A stretch of DNA of 64,000 bases from Sphingosinithalassobacter sp. CS137 (lineage in GTDB: Bacteria; Pseudomonadota; Alphaproteobacteria; Sphingomonadales; Sphingomonadaceae). Made by a program: the position numbers and the translations under genes. The notes beneath the pieces are model-generated. The model worked only from the letters and a program-made list of their open reading frames with translations, was not told the DNA's origin and searched no databases. How positions within the stretch are numbered: position 1 is the first letter of the stretch; each line of letters opens with the position of its first letter. Shown here in pieces: positions 9,503 through 21,856 of this stretch. The stretch covers positions 1,456,501-1,520,500 of the forward strand of contig NZ_CP060494.1 in the NCBI RefSeq assembly GCF_014334115.1, in the 5' to 3' direction.

Positions 9503-11638
9503 TCAGGGCCGGTAGCGGCGCTCGACGTGCCCTTGCAGCGCCGCGGGATCGAACCACACCGGCTTGGTGCGATGCGATACAAACAGCGGCGCCTGATCCG
9601 CATAGTGCGGCGATTCCGGCCGCGTGGTCGCCGCGCCGAACGGCTGGATCGAGCGCGAGTGCACAGTGCCCTCGCGATCCCATTCGACGAACATCAGGAA
9701 GCTGTCGCCATGGCGCACGCGCAGGCGGCCATCGTCGTCCACGTCCCAGTTGGCGGCGGCGCGGAGCACGTCGAAGCCACCGTCGAGCGGCAAGTCGACA
9801 TCGCCCCGTCGCAGCCGCAGCAATTCGCCCATCGGCGGATCGAGTCGTCCGAAGTGCGTGTTCAGATGCTCCACCGCCCCGGCGAGCGCCTCGCGCGGCT
9901 CGACCTCGGGCGCGGTCCGCCGATACTTGAACTGCCCCGCCTTGAGCAGCAGCGTCATCAACGCGTCCGCCGCGCCCTCCCCGTCCTGGTCCCAGTCCCA
10001 TTCGCGAATCAGCGCCTGCGCACGCCGCAGATCGGCGTCGCCCTGGGGATCGACGGCGAGCAGCTGGGCGATCCATTGCGGCCACCAGCTGTTGCGACTG
10101 ACCGCCGTGTCATATTTGATCGCTTCGAGTTCAGCACGGCTGATCGACCTGTCCGCCTCCAGCAGCTCGACCGCGCGAATGCCGCGATTGGTGAAATCGG
10201 TCTCGATCCCCAGCAGCGGCGAGAAATCCGCCGGGCTGAGCTCCGATCCGCTGCCCGCCGCCAGGAACGGCGTATTGTTGGCGTTCATGATGAAGCCAGA
10301 CGCCGGATTGATGATCCGCGGCACCATTGCCCAGGGCACAGTACCACTCCACAGGTTGCGTGAGGTGTCGCCGGGCAGCACCTCGCGATAGTCGAACCCC
10401 TCCTGCCGCAGCGGGAACATGGCGTTGTAGAAATAGGCGATGTTCCCTTCTGCATCGGCATAGAGGAAGTTGGTGGCGGGAACGCCCTGCATCGCCATCA
10501 CCTGGCGCCATTCGGCGAAGTCGCGCGCGCGATTCAGCCGATAATATTGCTCGACCATCTTGAGCTGATCGATGCCGGCGTAGCGAATGGCGAAGGCGCC
10601 GTCCTCGTTGCGAATCACGGGCCCGTGAAGCGAATGCCACACCGTCTGACGCACCGGCAGGTCCAGAGGGCCGACCTTTACGGGCAGCCAGACATGGCGC
10701 GCCTCGAGCGGGTGCCATTCGCCGTCGAACCGATACTTCTCGCCGGACTCGTCGAGTTCTAGCCGATAGATGTCGATCAGGTCAGGCCGATTGACGGTGT
10801 TGGTCCAGCCGAGCGTCTTGTTGTGCCCCAGCAGCGGATAGGGAGCGCCGGGAAAGGTGGCGCCGGCGAAGTCCCAGCCGGTTTCGGAATGCACCACCAG
10901 TTCGTACCAGGCGACGCCGCCGTTCCACGGCTGGTGCGAATTGGAGACGAGGTGGGTGGCGCCGTCTTCCGAGCGGCTGGGCGCGATCACAAAGGCGTTC
11001 GAGCCTTTCTCCAGCTCCTCGGGGCCGGCGGGCGTGGCGTTCGGCGCGTCCGGCAACGGATCGGCCATCTCGCGCGGTGGCGCCTCGCCTTCGCTCAACC
11101 GCCCCAGCACCGTATCGAGCCCAAAGAAGAAGGGCGAGCGCAGCACGAACCCCGCGGCGATATCGCGGCCGCTGACCGGGAAGAGCCGCGCCAGCTGGAC
11201 TTCCTCAGGATGTTGTTCGGCATAGTGATTGAGACCGGCGGCATAACCATCGAGCAGTGCGCGCACATCCTCGGGCTGGGCATCATAGTCGCGATCGACC
11301 GTGTCGCGGATGCGGAGCAGGTGGAACACATAGTCGGTTTTCGCGCCTTCGGATCCGGTCATCGCACCGAGCCGGCCGCGGACCATCGCGACCACCTGTT
11401 GCAGCGTGTCGAAATCATCCTCGGCATGCGCATAGGCGATGCCATAGGCCACATCGGGATCGGTCTTCCCAAAGATGTGCGGCACGCCGAAGTCGTCGCG
11501 AACGATCTCGACGTCATAGTCCCGCGCCGGCGGCGGCGCCGCGCGCGAAGCGGAGAGCGGCTCCCACGCCGCGAGCACCACGGCGACGAGCATCAGCAGC
11601 GCCAGGGCCACCAGTCCGATCCGGCGCGCCAGCCTCAT
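9503..11638 (-). CDS. Penicillin acylase family (S45) Ntn-hydrolase
   Basis: The 711-residue precursor has an N-terminal hydrophobic signal/anchor (about 8-25) and the S45 layout. An alpha segment starts DYDVEIVRDDFGVPHIFG. A linker follows, and then KGSNAFVIAP, where Ser213 is the expected N-terminal nucleophile exposed by self-cleavage after Gly212. NSHQPW and the later NxxN-containing core fit the beta subunit. Family members cleave amide bonds in beta-lactams, N-acyl-homoserine lactones or lipopeptides. The sequence does not decide which, so penicillin or AHL hydrolysis is only possible. It diverges from clpB. Confidence 0.88.
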   Translation of the reverse strand: MRLARRIGLVALALLMLVAVVLAAWEPLSASRAAPPPARDYDVEIVRDDFGVPHIFGKTDPDVAYGIAYAHAEDDFDTLQQVVAMVRGRLGAMTGSEGAKTDYVFHLLRIRDTVDRDYDAQPEDVRALLDGYAAGLNHYAEQHPEEVQLARLFPVSGRDIAAGFVLRSPFFFGLDTVLGRLSEGEAPPREMADPLPDAPNATPAGPEELEKGSNAFVIAPSRSEDGATHLVSNSHQPWNGGVAWYELVVHSETGWDFAGATFPGAPYPLLGHNKTLGWTNTVNRPDLIDIYRLELDESGEKYRFDGEWHPLEARHVWLPVKVGPLDLPVRQTVWHSLHGPVIRNEDGAFAIRYAGIDQLKMVEQYYRLNRARDFAEWRQVMAMQGVPATNFLYADAEGNIAYFYNAMFPLRQEGFDYREVLPGDTSRNLWSGTVPWAMVPRIINPASGFIMNANNTPFLAAGSGSELSPADFSPLLGIETDFTNRGIRAVELLEADRSISRAELEAIKYDTAVSRNSWWPQWIAQLLAVDPQGDADLRRAQALIREWDWDQDGEGAADALMTLLLKAGQFKYRRTAPEVEPREALAGAVEHLNTHFGRLDPPMGELLRLRRGDVDLPLDGGFDVLRAAANWDVDDDGRLRVRHGDSFLMFVEWDREGTVHSRSIQPFGAATTRPESPHYADQAPLFVSHRTKPVWFDPAALQGHVERRYRP

Positions 11639-11707
11639 CGTGCGATCCCGTATTGCGCACGCGCGCGCGCCTTCACAGATACTGGCTGCATCATGTCACC
11701 CTCCCCT

Positions 11708-11738
11708 TGTGTTGCATTTTTGCAACACTATCTCGAAT
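11708..11738 (+). promoter_or_regulatory. Candidate heat-shock (RpoH-type) promoter of clpB with a palindrome in its spacer
   Basis: CTTG (11708-11711) is followed after exactly 17 bases by ACTATCTCGA (11729-11738), close to the alphaproteobacterial RpoH form CTTG-N17-CYTATNTNNG. The spacer is almost entirely a perfect inverted repeat, GTGTTGCA-TTTT-TGCAACAC (11711-11730). This is consistent with clpB being a heat-shock gene. The palindrome could be an operator or an early RNA hairpin. Confidence 0.55.
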
Positions 11739-11762
11739 GCCGAAGCGTAACAGGGAATTGCG

Positions 11763-14338
<2,576 letters not shown>

Positions 14339-14351
<13 letters not shown>

Positions 14352-15805
14352 TAGGCGTCGAGGAAGGGCTGGAGCTGTTCGCGATACGGCTGGGCAATTC
14401 CGATGGCGCGCTGATGAATCGGCTGGCGCACCTGCGCGACGCTGGCCGTCGTCACGCGCCGGCTGGTCTTGTGCGGCTCGAGCACTGCGGGCTCGAACTC
14501 CAGTCCACAATGCTCGAGAATCGCTCGAATCACGGTGGCGGGATCACTTACGAGCTGCTGATACTCGACCTGCAGCATTCGCTCGCCCAAGAGATCCTGC
14601 CACTGCGCGAACAGCTGGTCCTCGAGCTTGAAATGTTCGGCGATCGTCAGGGGATTCCAGCTCCACGACAGGCCGGCCACGAAGAAAGTGCGGTAGCAGG
14701 ACCAGGCACAGTCGAGCGGGTCGCGCCGCAGCCAGATGATCGGAGCGGCAGGCAATGCTTCGGCCAGAACGCCCAGATAGCGGCTCGCGCTCAACGTCTT
14801 GTCGACGAAGCGGCCCGAACTTCCGAGCCGCTCGCTCGCCAGATGGAGATACAATCCGGCGATGGCCCGTGCGCTTCCGCCGCGGGAATACAGCGCGTCG
14901 AGCGATGCCGCGCTCGCTGCTCCCAGGTCACGGCGCAGGATCGGAAACAGGCCGAGTTCCTCTCCGGCGGCGACGGCGCTGTGGCTGACCAGGATCTGCT
15001 CGACGAGCGTGGTGCCGGAGCGGGGAAGCCCCGTGACGAAGATCGGGCGATCCGCCCCCGGCACCTGCGGCGCCTCGCCGGCGCGGGCGAAGCGGTCGGT
15101 CGAATAGCCGCGAACCGCTTCCTGCGCGCCGCGGACGTCCGTCGACCGATCATAGGGTAGCTGTCGCGCCATGATGTCGGCGCAGCGCCCGAAGTGCTCG
15201 CGCGCCGTCTGCGCATCGCCCTCCAGGTCGTGCACCGCGCCACAGGCCGAATGATAGGCGGCGCGATCGAGAGGTGCCGCCTGTGCGGCCACCGATGCGG
15301 CGGCGCGCAAGCGCTCTTTCAACTCTGCGCAAGTCTCGCGCCGCGCGATCATCGCCAGGGCGAGCCATGCCTGGCCGGATGCGGGAGCGATTTCGACGGC
15401 CCGGTTCAACTGTTCGCGTGCCGTATCGAACCTGCCGCGGTTGGTTTCAACGGTCCCGCGAAGATAGGCGTGCTGAAGCGGCGTCGGCCGGTCGGGATCG
15501 AGCGACTCCAGCAGGCCTGCCGCCTCGTCGAGACGACCAGAACGCGCGAGAACCGATGCTTTTTCAAAGCGCGCCGCGTCGCTGCCCCCCGTCTGTTCCA
15601 CCAGCAGGTCGGCCGCCGCGAGGCTCGCTGTCAGTTCGCCGTTCTGCTCCAGGAGCTGGACGAGCGCTCGCCATTGGGAGCCGAGCGGAGCGCGGGCGCG
15701 GATCAGGGCGAACGCCGCTCGATTGACGTCCGCCCGGTGTCGCCGGGCGATGGCGTTCTTCAACGCTGCGACCTGAGTCGCGGCCACGGCGGATCGCGCT
15801 TCCAT
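14339..15805 (-). CDS. TPR-containing sulfotransferase family protein
   Basis: The 488-residue protein has N-terminal TPR-like helices (about 1-220), then a sulfotransferase domain. The 5'-phosphosulfate (PAPS) loop is [16 protein letters not shown] near residues 256-270, and the 3'-phosphate site is in [17 protein letters not shown]. Such proteins are common in sphingomonads next to TonB-dependent receptors. The acceptor is not known. The start at 15805 is preferred because a longer reading would run through the terminator hairpin at 15821-15854. The gene lies downstream of the receptor and may be reached by read-through. Confidence 0.85.
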
Positions 15806-15820
15806 TCGGGGGCGGATAGC

Positions 15821-15854
15821 AAAAAAAAGGGGCGGCGCCAGCGGCGCCGCCCCC
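15821..15854 (-). terminator. Intrinsic terminator after the TonB-dependent receptor gene
   Basis: On the minus strand GGGGCGGCGCC pairs with GGCGCCGCCCC around a short GCT loop, followed by eight T. It sits 23 bp after the receptor stop and 16 bp before the sulfotransferase start, so it probably reduces but may not abolish expression of the second gene. Confidence 0.9.
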
Positions 15855-15876
15855 AATTCTCCAGTCTCGACTGGCC

Positions 15877-18800
15877 TTAGCGAACGTCGCCGCCGAAGCC
15901 CATCTTGAGCGAGAAGCGCACGAAGCGCGGGGTCTGATACCCCGTCACCTGACCGTAGCGCGGGTTCGCACCGGCGTTGTTGAAGTCGCCGAATTCCTGG
16001 AAGTCGACTTCCGCCTTCGAGTTCAGCACGTTGAACACGTCGATACCCAGCTGCACGCCATCCAGACCAGGGATGGTAATTGCGGCCTTGAGGTCGAGCG
16101 AGGTGCGCCAGTCGCTCTCGAACGCGGTACCACGCGGGATCAGCGCCGGAACGGTGGTGACACCGTCGTTCTCGCCCGGGGCGACGACGCCGTCACCATC
16201 GGCATCATATTCGAACAGCGGGTTGCCGGTGGCGTTCACGTTCGAGCAGAAGAAGCTCGCCGCACCATAACCATATTCGAAGTCGCCGAAGGGGTAATCG
16301 TCCTCGTCCAGCGGGTTGCCGTCGCTGTCCCAGTTACCGATGCACGAGAACTTGCGCGGCGATTCGGCTGCGAAGTTGAAGCCGAGGCGCAGCCATTCGG
16401 TCGCCTGGAAGCCGCCGTAGAGCTTGAACGAATGCTCACGCTCGTTCGCAAGCGGACCATAGGCACCGACCAGGAAGCCCGGCTGGTCGAAGTCCTGGGT
16501 CAGGCCGGTATCGCTCTGGTTGTTGTCCGACTTCACGCCACCTTCGAAGTTACCGCGCAGATGGGTCCAGGTGTACGAGCCGCCGAGGCTCCACACGCCG
16601 TCCCACGGCTTGTCGAGAGTGAACTGCACCGAGTCATAGTTGCGCTGTGCCTTCGGATAGCCGAGATCCTCGGCCGCCAGGGTCACAACGTCGCACTGGC
16701 CGGGGATCGAGCAGTCGCCGTCCAGACGAACGGTGATGTCCGAACCGGGGTTCGCGAGCACATACTGATGGAAGCCGGTCCATTCGCTGTCGCAGCCGGC
16801 AATGCCGTTTTCCGCGCAGTAAGCGAGGACCGCGGCATCGACCGCGACGTCTTCCAGCGTGTCGCCGAGACGGCGGTTGGTGTAGGTCAGGCTCACGTCG
16901 AACGCGTCGAACGAGTGCGAGATGCCCAGGATCCACTCATCCTGATAGCTGGGCTGCAGGCTGCTCGCCACCAGCACGTCAGTCGGCTTGATCGAACCGT
17001 CGGCATAGACGGTGTAGCAAAGCTCGCCTGCGTTCGGCGAACCCGCCGGGCAGGGGTTGGAGCTCGAGAACACCGTGCCCGTCAGCACCTGGTTGGGGTC
17101 GATCCCCGCAGGAAGCCCGTACGGGTCCAGGGCCGCGAGCGAGGGGTTCACACCCGCCGGATAGCGCATGACCTGGCGATAATAGGTCTCGGCACCCGCC
17201 AGACGCAGGTTGGTGTTGGTCGCGATCGGCAGATAATAACGGCCCCAGAAGGCGCTCAGCTTGGTGCGCTGGTCGCCGAACAGGTCGAAGGTCGCGCCAA
17301 GACGCGGGCCGACCTTGTAGTCGGTCTCATAATAGACTTCGCCGAACTGGTTGCTGTTCTCGAACTTGTCGAAACGCACACCCAGGTTCAGGTTGAGGCG
17401 ACCATTCATCAGCGCCCAGCTGTCCTGGACGTAGAAGGCGCTCTGCTGCGTCTCGAACTCGCCGACGTTCCGGTAATAATAGCGGAAGAAGTAGCTCGGG
17501 TAGAGCAGGTAGCGATATCCGCCCGGGCCGGTATAGGCCGTATCCTCCAGCGCACGCAGATCTTCGCGGTCGTACCCGAAGCGGAAATGGTGCTCGCCGA
17601 GGAAGCTGGCGTACACGTCGGCGTCGATGCGGTACACGGTCCGCTCATCGTCGTCGCTCGTGTATGCCGATGCCACGCCCGAGGCCTGCAGGCTCGTTCC
17701 GGTGATGTTCGAAACATAGGACGACAGGTTCGGCGAAACCGCCTGGATGCCCTTGTTGCGGTTCTCACCATAGGAGGCCGAAATCGTGAACCAGTCGGTA
17801 AAGGCACCGGTATAGGTCGCGATGAAGTTCTGACCACCCGAAGTGACCGAGCGGCTGCCGTAGAAGCCCAGGACTTCCTCCGTAGCAGCATCGAAACGGT
17901 AATAGTCGGTGTACGACGTGCGCTCGTCCGAGAAGTAGGTCAGTTCGAGGCGGTGACCATCGGTGATGATCGCATCGAACTTGCCGCCGTAATATTCGGG
18001 CGAGGTGTTGCCGAAGGTGCGATAGCCGCCAGTGATCGACGAGTTCTCCGCAGTCGAATGACGCGGGTTGTAGAAGCCGTAGAAGAACAGACGATCGCGG
18101 ATGATCGGGCCGCCCAGATAGAAGGTCGCGTCGACTTCCTCGACCTGGTCGGTCTCGTTGAACGCCGCATAGGTGTTCGGCGAATCCGAGCGCAGCGCGT
18201 CCGGCTCCCAGCTGACCACGACGCCGCCCTCGAACTCGTTCGTGCCGCGCTTGGTGGTCGCGCTGACGAAGCCGCCGAGCGCACGGCCGAATTCGGCCTG
18301 GTAGCCACCGGTGTTCACATCGAACGAATCATAGAATTCGAACGGAACGATGCTGCTGCCGAGGAAGGTACGGAAGTCGGTCGTGTTCAGACCGTTCACG
18401 TAATAGCTGTTCTCGGCAACGGTCGCGCCGCCGATCGACGCCAGGTTGCCGAAGCCCGTGTCGCCGGCGGTCGTGCCCGGCGAAAGGAGGATCAGCGACG
18501 TCTGGTCGCGGTTGACCGGAACGGTGTCGTAGAGCTCGTCGACGTTGAGCGTCAGGCCCGTGCGGGTCGCCGCGAAGTCGTTGGTGCGCTCCGCGGTGCC
18601 GGTCACGAGAATCTCGTCGCCTGCAACTGCCGTGGTGAACACATAGGTGTTCGCCGTGTTCGCCGCGATACGGACCGACTGGTCGGTGACGACGGCGCCG
18701 CTCGCGGTCGTGATCGTCACGGTATAGGTGCCGGTCGGAAGCTGCGGAACGCGGAAGCGACCGTCGGATCCGAACGTCGTGGTGCGCGTGAAGCCCTGCT

Positions 18801-19011
18801 GATTCGACGTGACGGTAACGTCGCCGCCGGTGGCCGGAACGCCGGCCGAATCCTGCACGGTGCCGACCAGAATACCCGTCGTGTAATCCTGAGCCGCGGC
18901 AGGTGCGCTCGCGACGGCGGTGATCGATGCCCCGGCGCCGATCAGTGCAAGCGCCTGAAGCGCGGTGCCCGCGCGCAGCTTCTTGCGTGTGGTATGAAGA
19001 GTGTTCTTCAC
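15877..19011 (-). CDS. Oar-like TonB-dependent outer-membrane receptor with carboxypeptidase-regulatory domain
   Basis: This 1044-residue receptor takes up or handles large ligands across the outer membrane using TonB energy. The signal peptide ends near PAAAQD (about 40). A CarboxypepD_reg-like beta-sandwich follows (about 45-125, FGSDGRFRVPQLPTGTYTV), then a plug (about 150-260) and a long beta-barrel ending RFSLKMGF plus GGDVR. The start is taken as GTG at 19011 (VKNTLHTTRKK), with GAGGGA upstream and a good signal peptide; upstream in-frame codons would destroy it. The barrel contains several Cys pairs, unusual but seen in this family. The ligand is unknown. A terminator follows. Confidence 0.9.
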   Translation of the reverse strand: MKNTLHTTRKKLRAGTALQALALIGAGASITAVASAPAAAQDYTTGILVGTVQDSAGVPATGGDVTVTSNQQGFTRTTTFGSDGRFRVPQLPTGTYTVTITTASGAVVTDQSVRIAANTANTYVFTTAVAGDEILVTGTAERTNDFAATRTGLTLNVDELYDTVPVNRDQTSLILLSPGTTAGDTGFGNLASIGGATVAENSYYVNGLNTTDFRTFLGSSIVPFEFYDSFDVNTGGYQAEFGRALGGFVSATTKRGTNEFEGGVVVSWEPDALRSDSPNTYAAFNETDQVEEVDATFYLGGPIIRDRLFFYGFYNPRHSTAENSSITGGYRTFGNTSPEYYGGKFDAIITDGHRLELTYFSDERTSYTDYYRFDAATEEVLGFYGSRSVTSGGQNFIATYTGAFTDWFTISASYGENRNKGIQAVSPNLSSYVSNITGTSLQASGVASAYTSDDDERTVYRIDADVYASFLGEHHFRFGYDREDLRALEDTAYTGPGGYRYLLYPSYFFRYYYRNVGEFETQQSAFYVQDSWALMNGRLNLNLGVRFDKFENSNQFGEVYYETDYKVGPRLGATFDLFGDQRTKLSAFWGRYYLPIATNTNLRLAGAETYYRQVMRYPAGVNPSLAALDPYGLPAGIDPNQVLTGTVFSSSNPCPAGSPNAGELCYTVYADGSIKPTDVLVASSLQPSYQDEWILGISHSFDAFDVSLTYTNRRLGDTLEDVAVDAAVLAYCAENGIAGCDSEWTGFHQYVLANPGSDITVRLDGDCSIPGQCDVVTLAAEDLGYPKAQRNYDSVQFTLDKPWDGVWSLGGSYTWTHLRGNFEGGVKSDNNQSDTGLTQDFDQPGFLVGAYGPLANEREHSFKLYGGFQATEWLRLGFNFAAESPRKFSCIGNWDSDGNPLDEDDYPFGDFEYGYGAASFFCSNVNATGNPLFEYDADGDGVVAPGENDGVTTVPALIPRGTAFESDWRTSLDLKAAITIPGLDGVQLGIDVFNVLNSKAEVDFQEFGDFNNAGANPRYGQVTGYQTPRFVRFSLKMGFGGDVR

Positions 19012-19213
19012 GATGGTTTTCCCTCGTCTGATCCGGTCGACCCGCAATGGAGCGCCCCTGACCGGAGTGTGCCCGCCTCCCTCACAGGCACACGAAGTGC
19101 CCGAAGCGAGACCTAGGCAGGATGGATGAAGCGCGGGTTTCCCGCTGTAAAGGCAGCATTCAGCTTTGCGCGACCTTTTGAACCGACTGTAGCGCAAATG
19201 TCACAGCTTCGCA

Positions 19214-19242
19214 GCGATAGGGTAGTAATCCATCCCTATCGC
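19214..19242. repeat. Perfect 9-bp inverted repeat upstream of the receptor gene
   Basis: GCGATAGGG and CCCTATCGC are separated by 11 bases. The repeat lies in the 286-bp gap between the M23 gene and the receptor gene, about 200 bp before the receptor start. A T-run (19249-19254) follows on the plus strand, where no gene ends. It may be an operator for the receptor promoter or a terminator of antisense transcription. The rest of the gap looks like an untranslated leader with a small GCGGG/CCCGC hairpin (19133-19145). Confidence 0.6.
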
Positions 19243-19297
19243 GGGCGATTTTTTGTGCAGCTGCGAAAAGAACTGCCGCTTTATTGCGCAGCGGGCA

Positions 19298-20242
19298 TCA
19301 TTGCACCGCGGGCATCGGCCCGGCGATCAGGAGCGGGTCGATCCGCGCGTCCTGCCACTTCATGCTCCAGTGGAGGTGCGGCCCCGTCGCGCGTCCTGTG
19401 GCGCCAATGGCGCCCACCGGCTGGCCGCGGCGCACACGCTCGCCCACGCCCACGTCGAGCCGCGACAGGTGCAGAAACGCGCTGTTCAGCCCCATGCCAT
19501 GGTCGATCATGAGGAGCTTGCCCTCCAGCGTGAACTCCGCCTCGGCGGCGAGAGTCACGACGCCGTCCGCCGGCGCGAGGACGGTGGTGCCGGTCGGTCG
19601 GGCGACATCGACTCCCGAGTGATAGGAGCCCGGCTCCCCGCGATAGATGCGTTGCGACCCGAACATGCCGGAAATCCGCCCGGTTACCGGCCAGAGAAAG
19701 CTCTGGCGCCAGCCCTCGGCGTCGGTTTCCATCGCCCGCGCCGCGACGATCTGGCGCAATTCCTCGGGACGGCGGCGGCGGAACTCGGCCGACGGCTGAG
19801 AGACGCGCGGCAAGCGATCCAGCCGCTCGATCCGCCACGCGCGCGGGCTGACGGCCAGCGTCTCGCGCACTTCGCTTCCGTCGGCGAGGCGCGCGACCAG
19901 CACCGCTTCGGAATCTGCGTCGCGATCGAACGCGATCAGGAATTTGCCGTCCGCGGCGACCGGCACCGATTCGCCGTCGAAGCTCAGCAGCGTCGTTCCG
20001 GCCGGCGCGGTGCCGAGCAGAACGCCGCCCTGCGTCCTCGGCCCTTCCAGAGTGAAGCGGCGAGGGGTGCGATCGGCCGCATCGGCATCCTGCCGGTCCG
20101 CGGCGACGCCAGTCCCATTCGCAGGCGCAGCATCGGCCTCGGCAACCTCGGCATTGGCTCCGTCCGCCAGCGGCAAGGCGGCGCATGCCGCGAGCAGCGC
20201 CAGCAGCCCGCCCGCCGCAGGAAAACGCAGCCGCACGCTCAC
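19298..20242 (-). CDS. M23 family (LytM) peptidoglycan endopeptidase, predicted lipoprotein
   Basis: The 314-residue protein starts with GTG at 20242, overlapping the stop of the DUF2093 gene (GTGA). The N-terminus has a hydrophobic stretch ending in the lipobox LAAC (Cys about 20), so it is likely anchored to a membrane. A middle beta region precedes the LytM domain, which carries the zinc motif HSGVD and the HLHW motif. Both are intact, so it should be an active endopeptidase cutting peptidoglycan cross-links rather than an EnvC-type activator. It is the last gene of the xseA-DUF2093-M23 run. Confidence 0.88.
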   Translation of the reverse strand: MSVRLRFPAAGGLLALLAACAALPLADGANAEVAEADAAPANGTGVAADRQDADAADRTPRRFTLEGPRTQGGVLLGTAPAGTTLLSFDGESVPVAADGKFLIAFDRDADSEAVLVARLADGSEVRETLAVSPRAWRIERLDRLPRVSQPSAEFRRRRPEELRQIVAARAMETDAEGWRQSFLWPVTGRISGMFGSQRIYRGEPGSYHSGVDVARPTGTTVLAPADGVVTLAAEAEFTLEGKLLMIDHGMGLNSAFLHLSRLDVGVGERVRRGQPVGAIGATGRATGPHLHWSMKWQDARIDPLLIAGPMPAVQ

Positions 20243-20439
20243 CGATCCGCCATCGCGCGCGCCGCCAGCTGTGCGCTGGCATATGCCTGCTGACGCTCGA
20301 CGCACCAGTAACGCAGCTCATCGAGCGGAATCTTTTCGCCACTGACGGCGCAGGCGACGTGGTCCCCCGGGGAAAGCACGCGAAAACCGTTGGCCATATA
20401 GTGGAGGCGTGCGGCTCGGGCCGAGTTGGACATCAGCAT
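20239..20439 (-). CDS. DUF2093 domain-containing small protein
   Basis: This 66-residue protein matches the alphaproteobacterial DUF2093 family by its core: a short beta segment (ANGFRVLSPGDHVACAVSG) followed by the conserved IPLDELRYWCVERQQ. Two start codons are possible, ATG at 20439 or two codons later at 20433; AAGAGG upstream supports either. It sits 37 bp after xseA and overlaps the next gene. The function of the family is unknown. The Cys30 and Trp-Cys positions could suggest metal binding but this is untested. Confidence 0.85.
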   Translation of the reverse strand: MLMSNSARAARLHYMANGFRVLSPGDHVACAVSGEKIPLDELRYWCVERQQAYASAQLAARAMADR

Positions 20440-20476
20440 CGCTGGGGTGCCTCTTGCGGTTTGAATAGCAGCGCCG

Positions 20477-21856
20477 TCACAGCAGAGTCGGCTGCTCAGG
20501 CTTTTTCGCTTCATAGGTTTTGCCGCCGCTGCGCTCAACCCGCGCCTCCACGGCGCCATCGCGGAAGTGGAGGGTGAGCGCCTGGGCGCTGCGCGCCTCT
20601 GCGGCGGTCGCGGCCACCTTTCCGGTCGCACGCGCCTCCACCCAGGCATAGCCGCGTTCGAGCGGCCGCTCGGGATGCGCGGCGTCGAGCAATCGCCCCG
20701 TCCCTGCCAGCCGATCGCGCGCGGCGGCGAGCCGCTGCGCGAGCATTGCCGGGCGCAGCGCACCGGCGCACCGGTCGAGCTCGGTCCGCGCCCGGGTGAC
20801 GCGGCGTTCCAGCCCGCGATCGAGCCGCCCGCCCAGATCGTCGAGCCGCTGCCGCTGCGGGCCCAGCAATGCGTCCCGCTTGGGCAGCAGCCGCACCAGC
20901 GACGTGAGCCGTTCCTGTCCGCGCTCCTGATAGCGGCGGGCGCATCGCTCCGCGCGCAGCGCCAGCGTTGCGAGGCCGTTCGACAGTTCGGCGAGCACCG
21001 GCACCGCCATTTCCGCCGCCGCGGTGGGCGTAGGCGCGCGCAAATCGGCGGCGAAATCGCACAGGCTGGTGTCCGTTTCATGCCCCACGGCGGAGATCAC
21101 CGGAATCGAGCAGCCGGCGACCGCACGCACCACTGCCTCTTCGTTGAATGCCCACAGATCCTCGATCGAGCCGCCTCCGCGCGCCACGATCAACAGATCG
21201 GGCCGCGGCACCGGCCCGTTCGCCGGCATCGCATCGAACCCGCGCACCGCCGCCGCCACTTCGGCTGCGGCGCCTTCGCCCTGCACCTTCACCGGCCAGA
21301 CCAGCACATGGCACGGGCAGCGATCGGCGAGCCGATGGAGGATGTCGCGGATCACCGCGCCGGTGGGCGACGTCACCACGCCGATCGTGCGCGGCAGATA
21401 GGGCAACGGCTGCTTGCGCTCGGGCGCGAACAGCCCTTCGGCGGCGAGCTGCGCCTTCAGCTTCTCGAGCAGCGCCATCAGCGCGCCCTCGCCCGCAAGC
21501 TCCATCCGCTCGACGACGATCTGGTATTTCGAACGGCCGGGAAATGTCGTCAGCCGGCCGGTGGCGACGACTTCGGCGCCGTCCTGTGGGCTGAACGGCA
21601 GCGCGGCGGCCTGGCCGCGCCAGATCACTCCGTCGATCACCGCGCCTTCGTCCTTGAGGCACAAATAGCAGTGCCCGGAGGCCGCGCGTTTCCAGCCGGA
21701 GATCTCGCCGCGTACCCGGACGAAGCCGAACTCCCCCTCCACTATCCGTTTGAGACGTGAAGAGATTTCGCTCACGCTCCACGGTGCGGCGTTGTCGCCG
21801 GGACTCTCCTCGGCTACCAGACGTTGCGAAGACGAATCGAAAAAGGGATCGGGCAT
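20477..21856 (-). CDS. xseA: Exodeoxyribonuclease VII large subunit
   Basis: XseA with XseB forms a nuclease that digests single-stranded DNA ends. The 459-residue protein has an N-terminal OB fold ([26 protein letters not shown]) and the core motif [14 protein letters not shown] with [16 protein letters not shown] and SAVGHETD, all family hallmarks. A C-terminal coiled coil rich in Arg and Leu follows. The start MPDPFFDS at 21856 has AGGA five bases upstream. It overlaps the purD start in the opposite direction by two bases (shared CATG). Confidence 0.96.
   Translation of the reverse strand: MPDPFFDSSSQRLVAEESPGDNAAPWSVSEISSRLKRIVEGEFGFVRVRGEISGWKRAASGHCYLCLKDEGAVIDGVIWRGQAAALPFSPQDGAEVVATGRLTTFPGRSKYQIVVERMELAGEGALMALLEKLKAQLAAEGLFAPERKQPLPYLPRTIGVVTSPTGAVIRDILHRLADRCPCHVLVWPVKVQGEGAAAEVAAAVRGFDAMPANGPVPRPDLLIVARGGGSIEDLWAFNEEAVVRAVAGCSIPVISAVGHETDTSLCDFAADLRAPTPTAAAEMAVPVLAELSNGLATLALRAERCARRYQERGQERLTSLVRLLPKRDALLGPQRQRLDDLGGRLDRGLERRVTRARTELDRCAGALRPAMLAQRLAAARDRLAGTGRLLDAAHPERPLERGYAWVEARATGKVAATAAEARSAQALTLHFRDGAVEARVERSGGKTYEAKKPEQPTLL

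Noticed and set aside
15806..15856. Longer N-terminus for the sulfotransferase
   Set aside because: It would translate the terminator hairpin and its A/T tract, giving a non-conserved leader.
16432..19116. Open frame of almost 900 codons opposite the TonB receptor gene
   Set aside because: No signal peptide or motif, while the minus-strand frame is a complete receptor.
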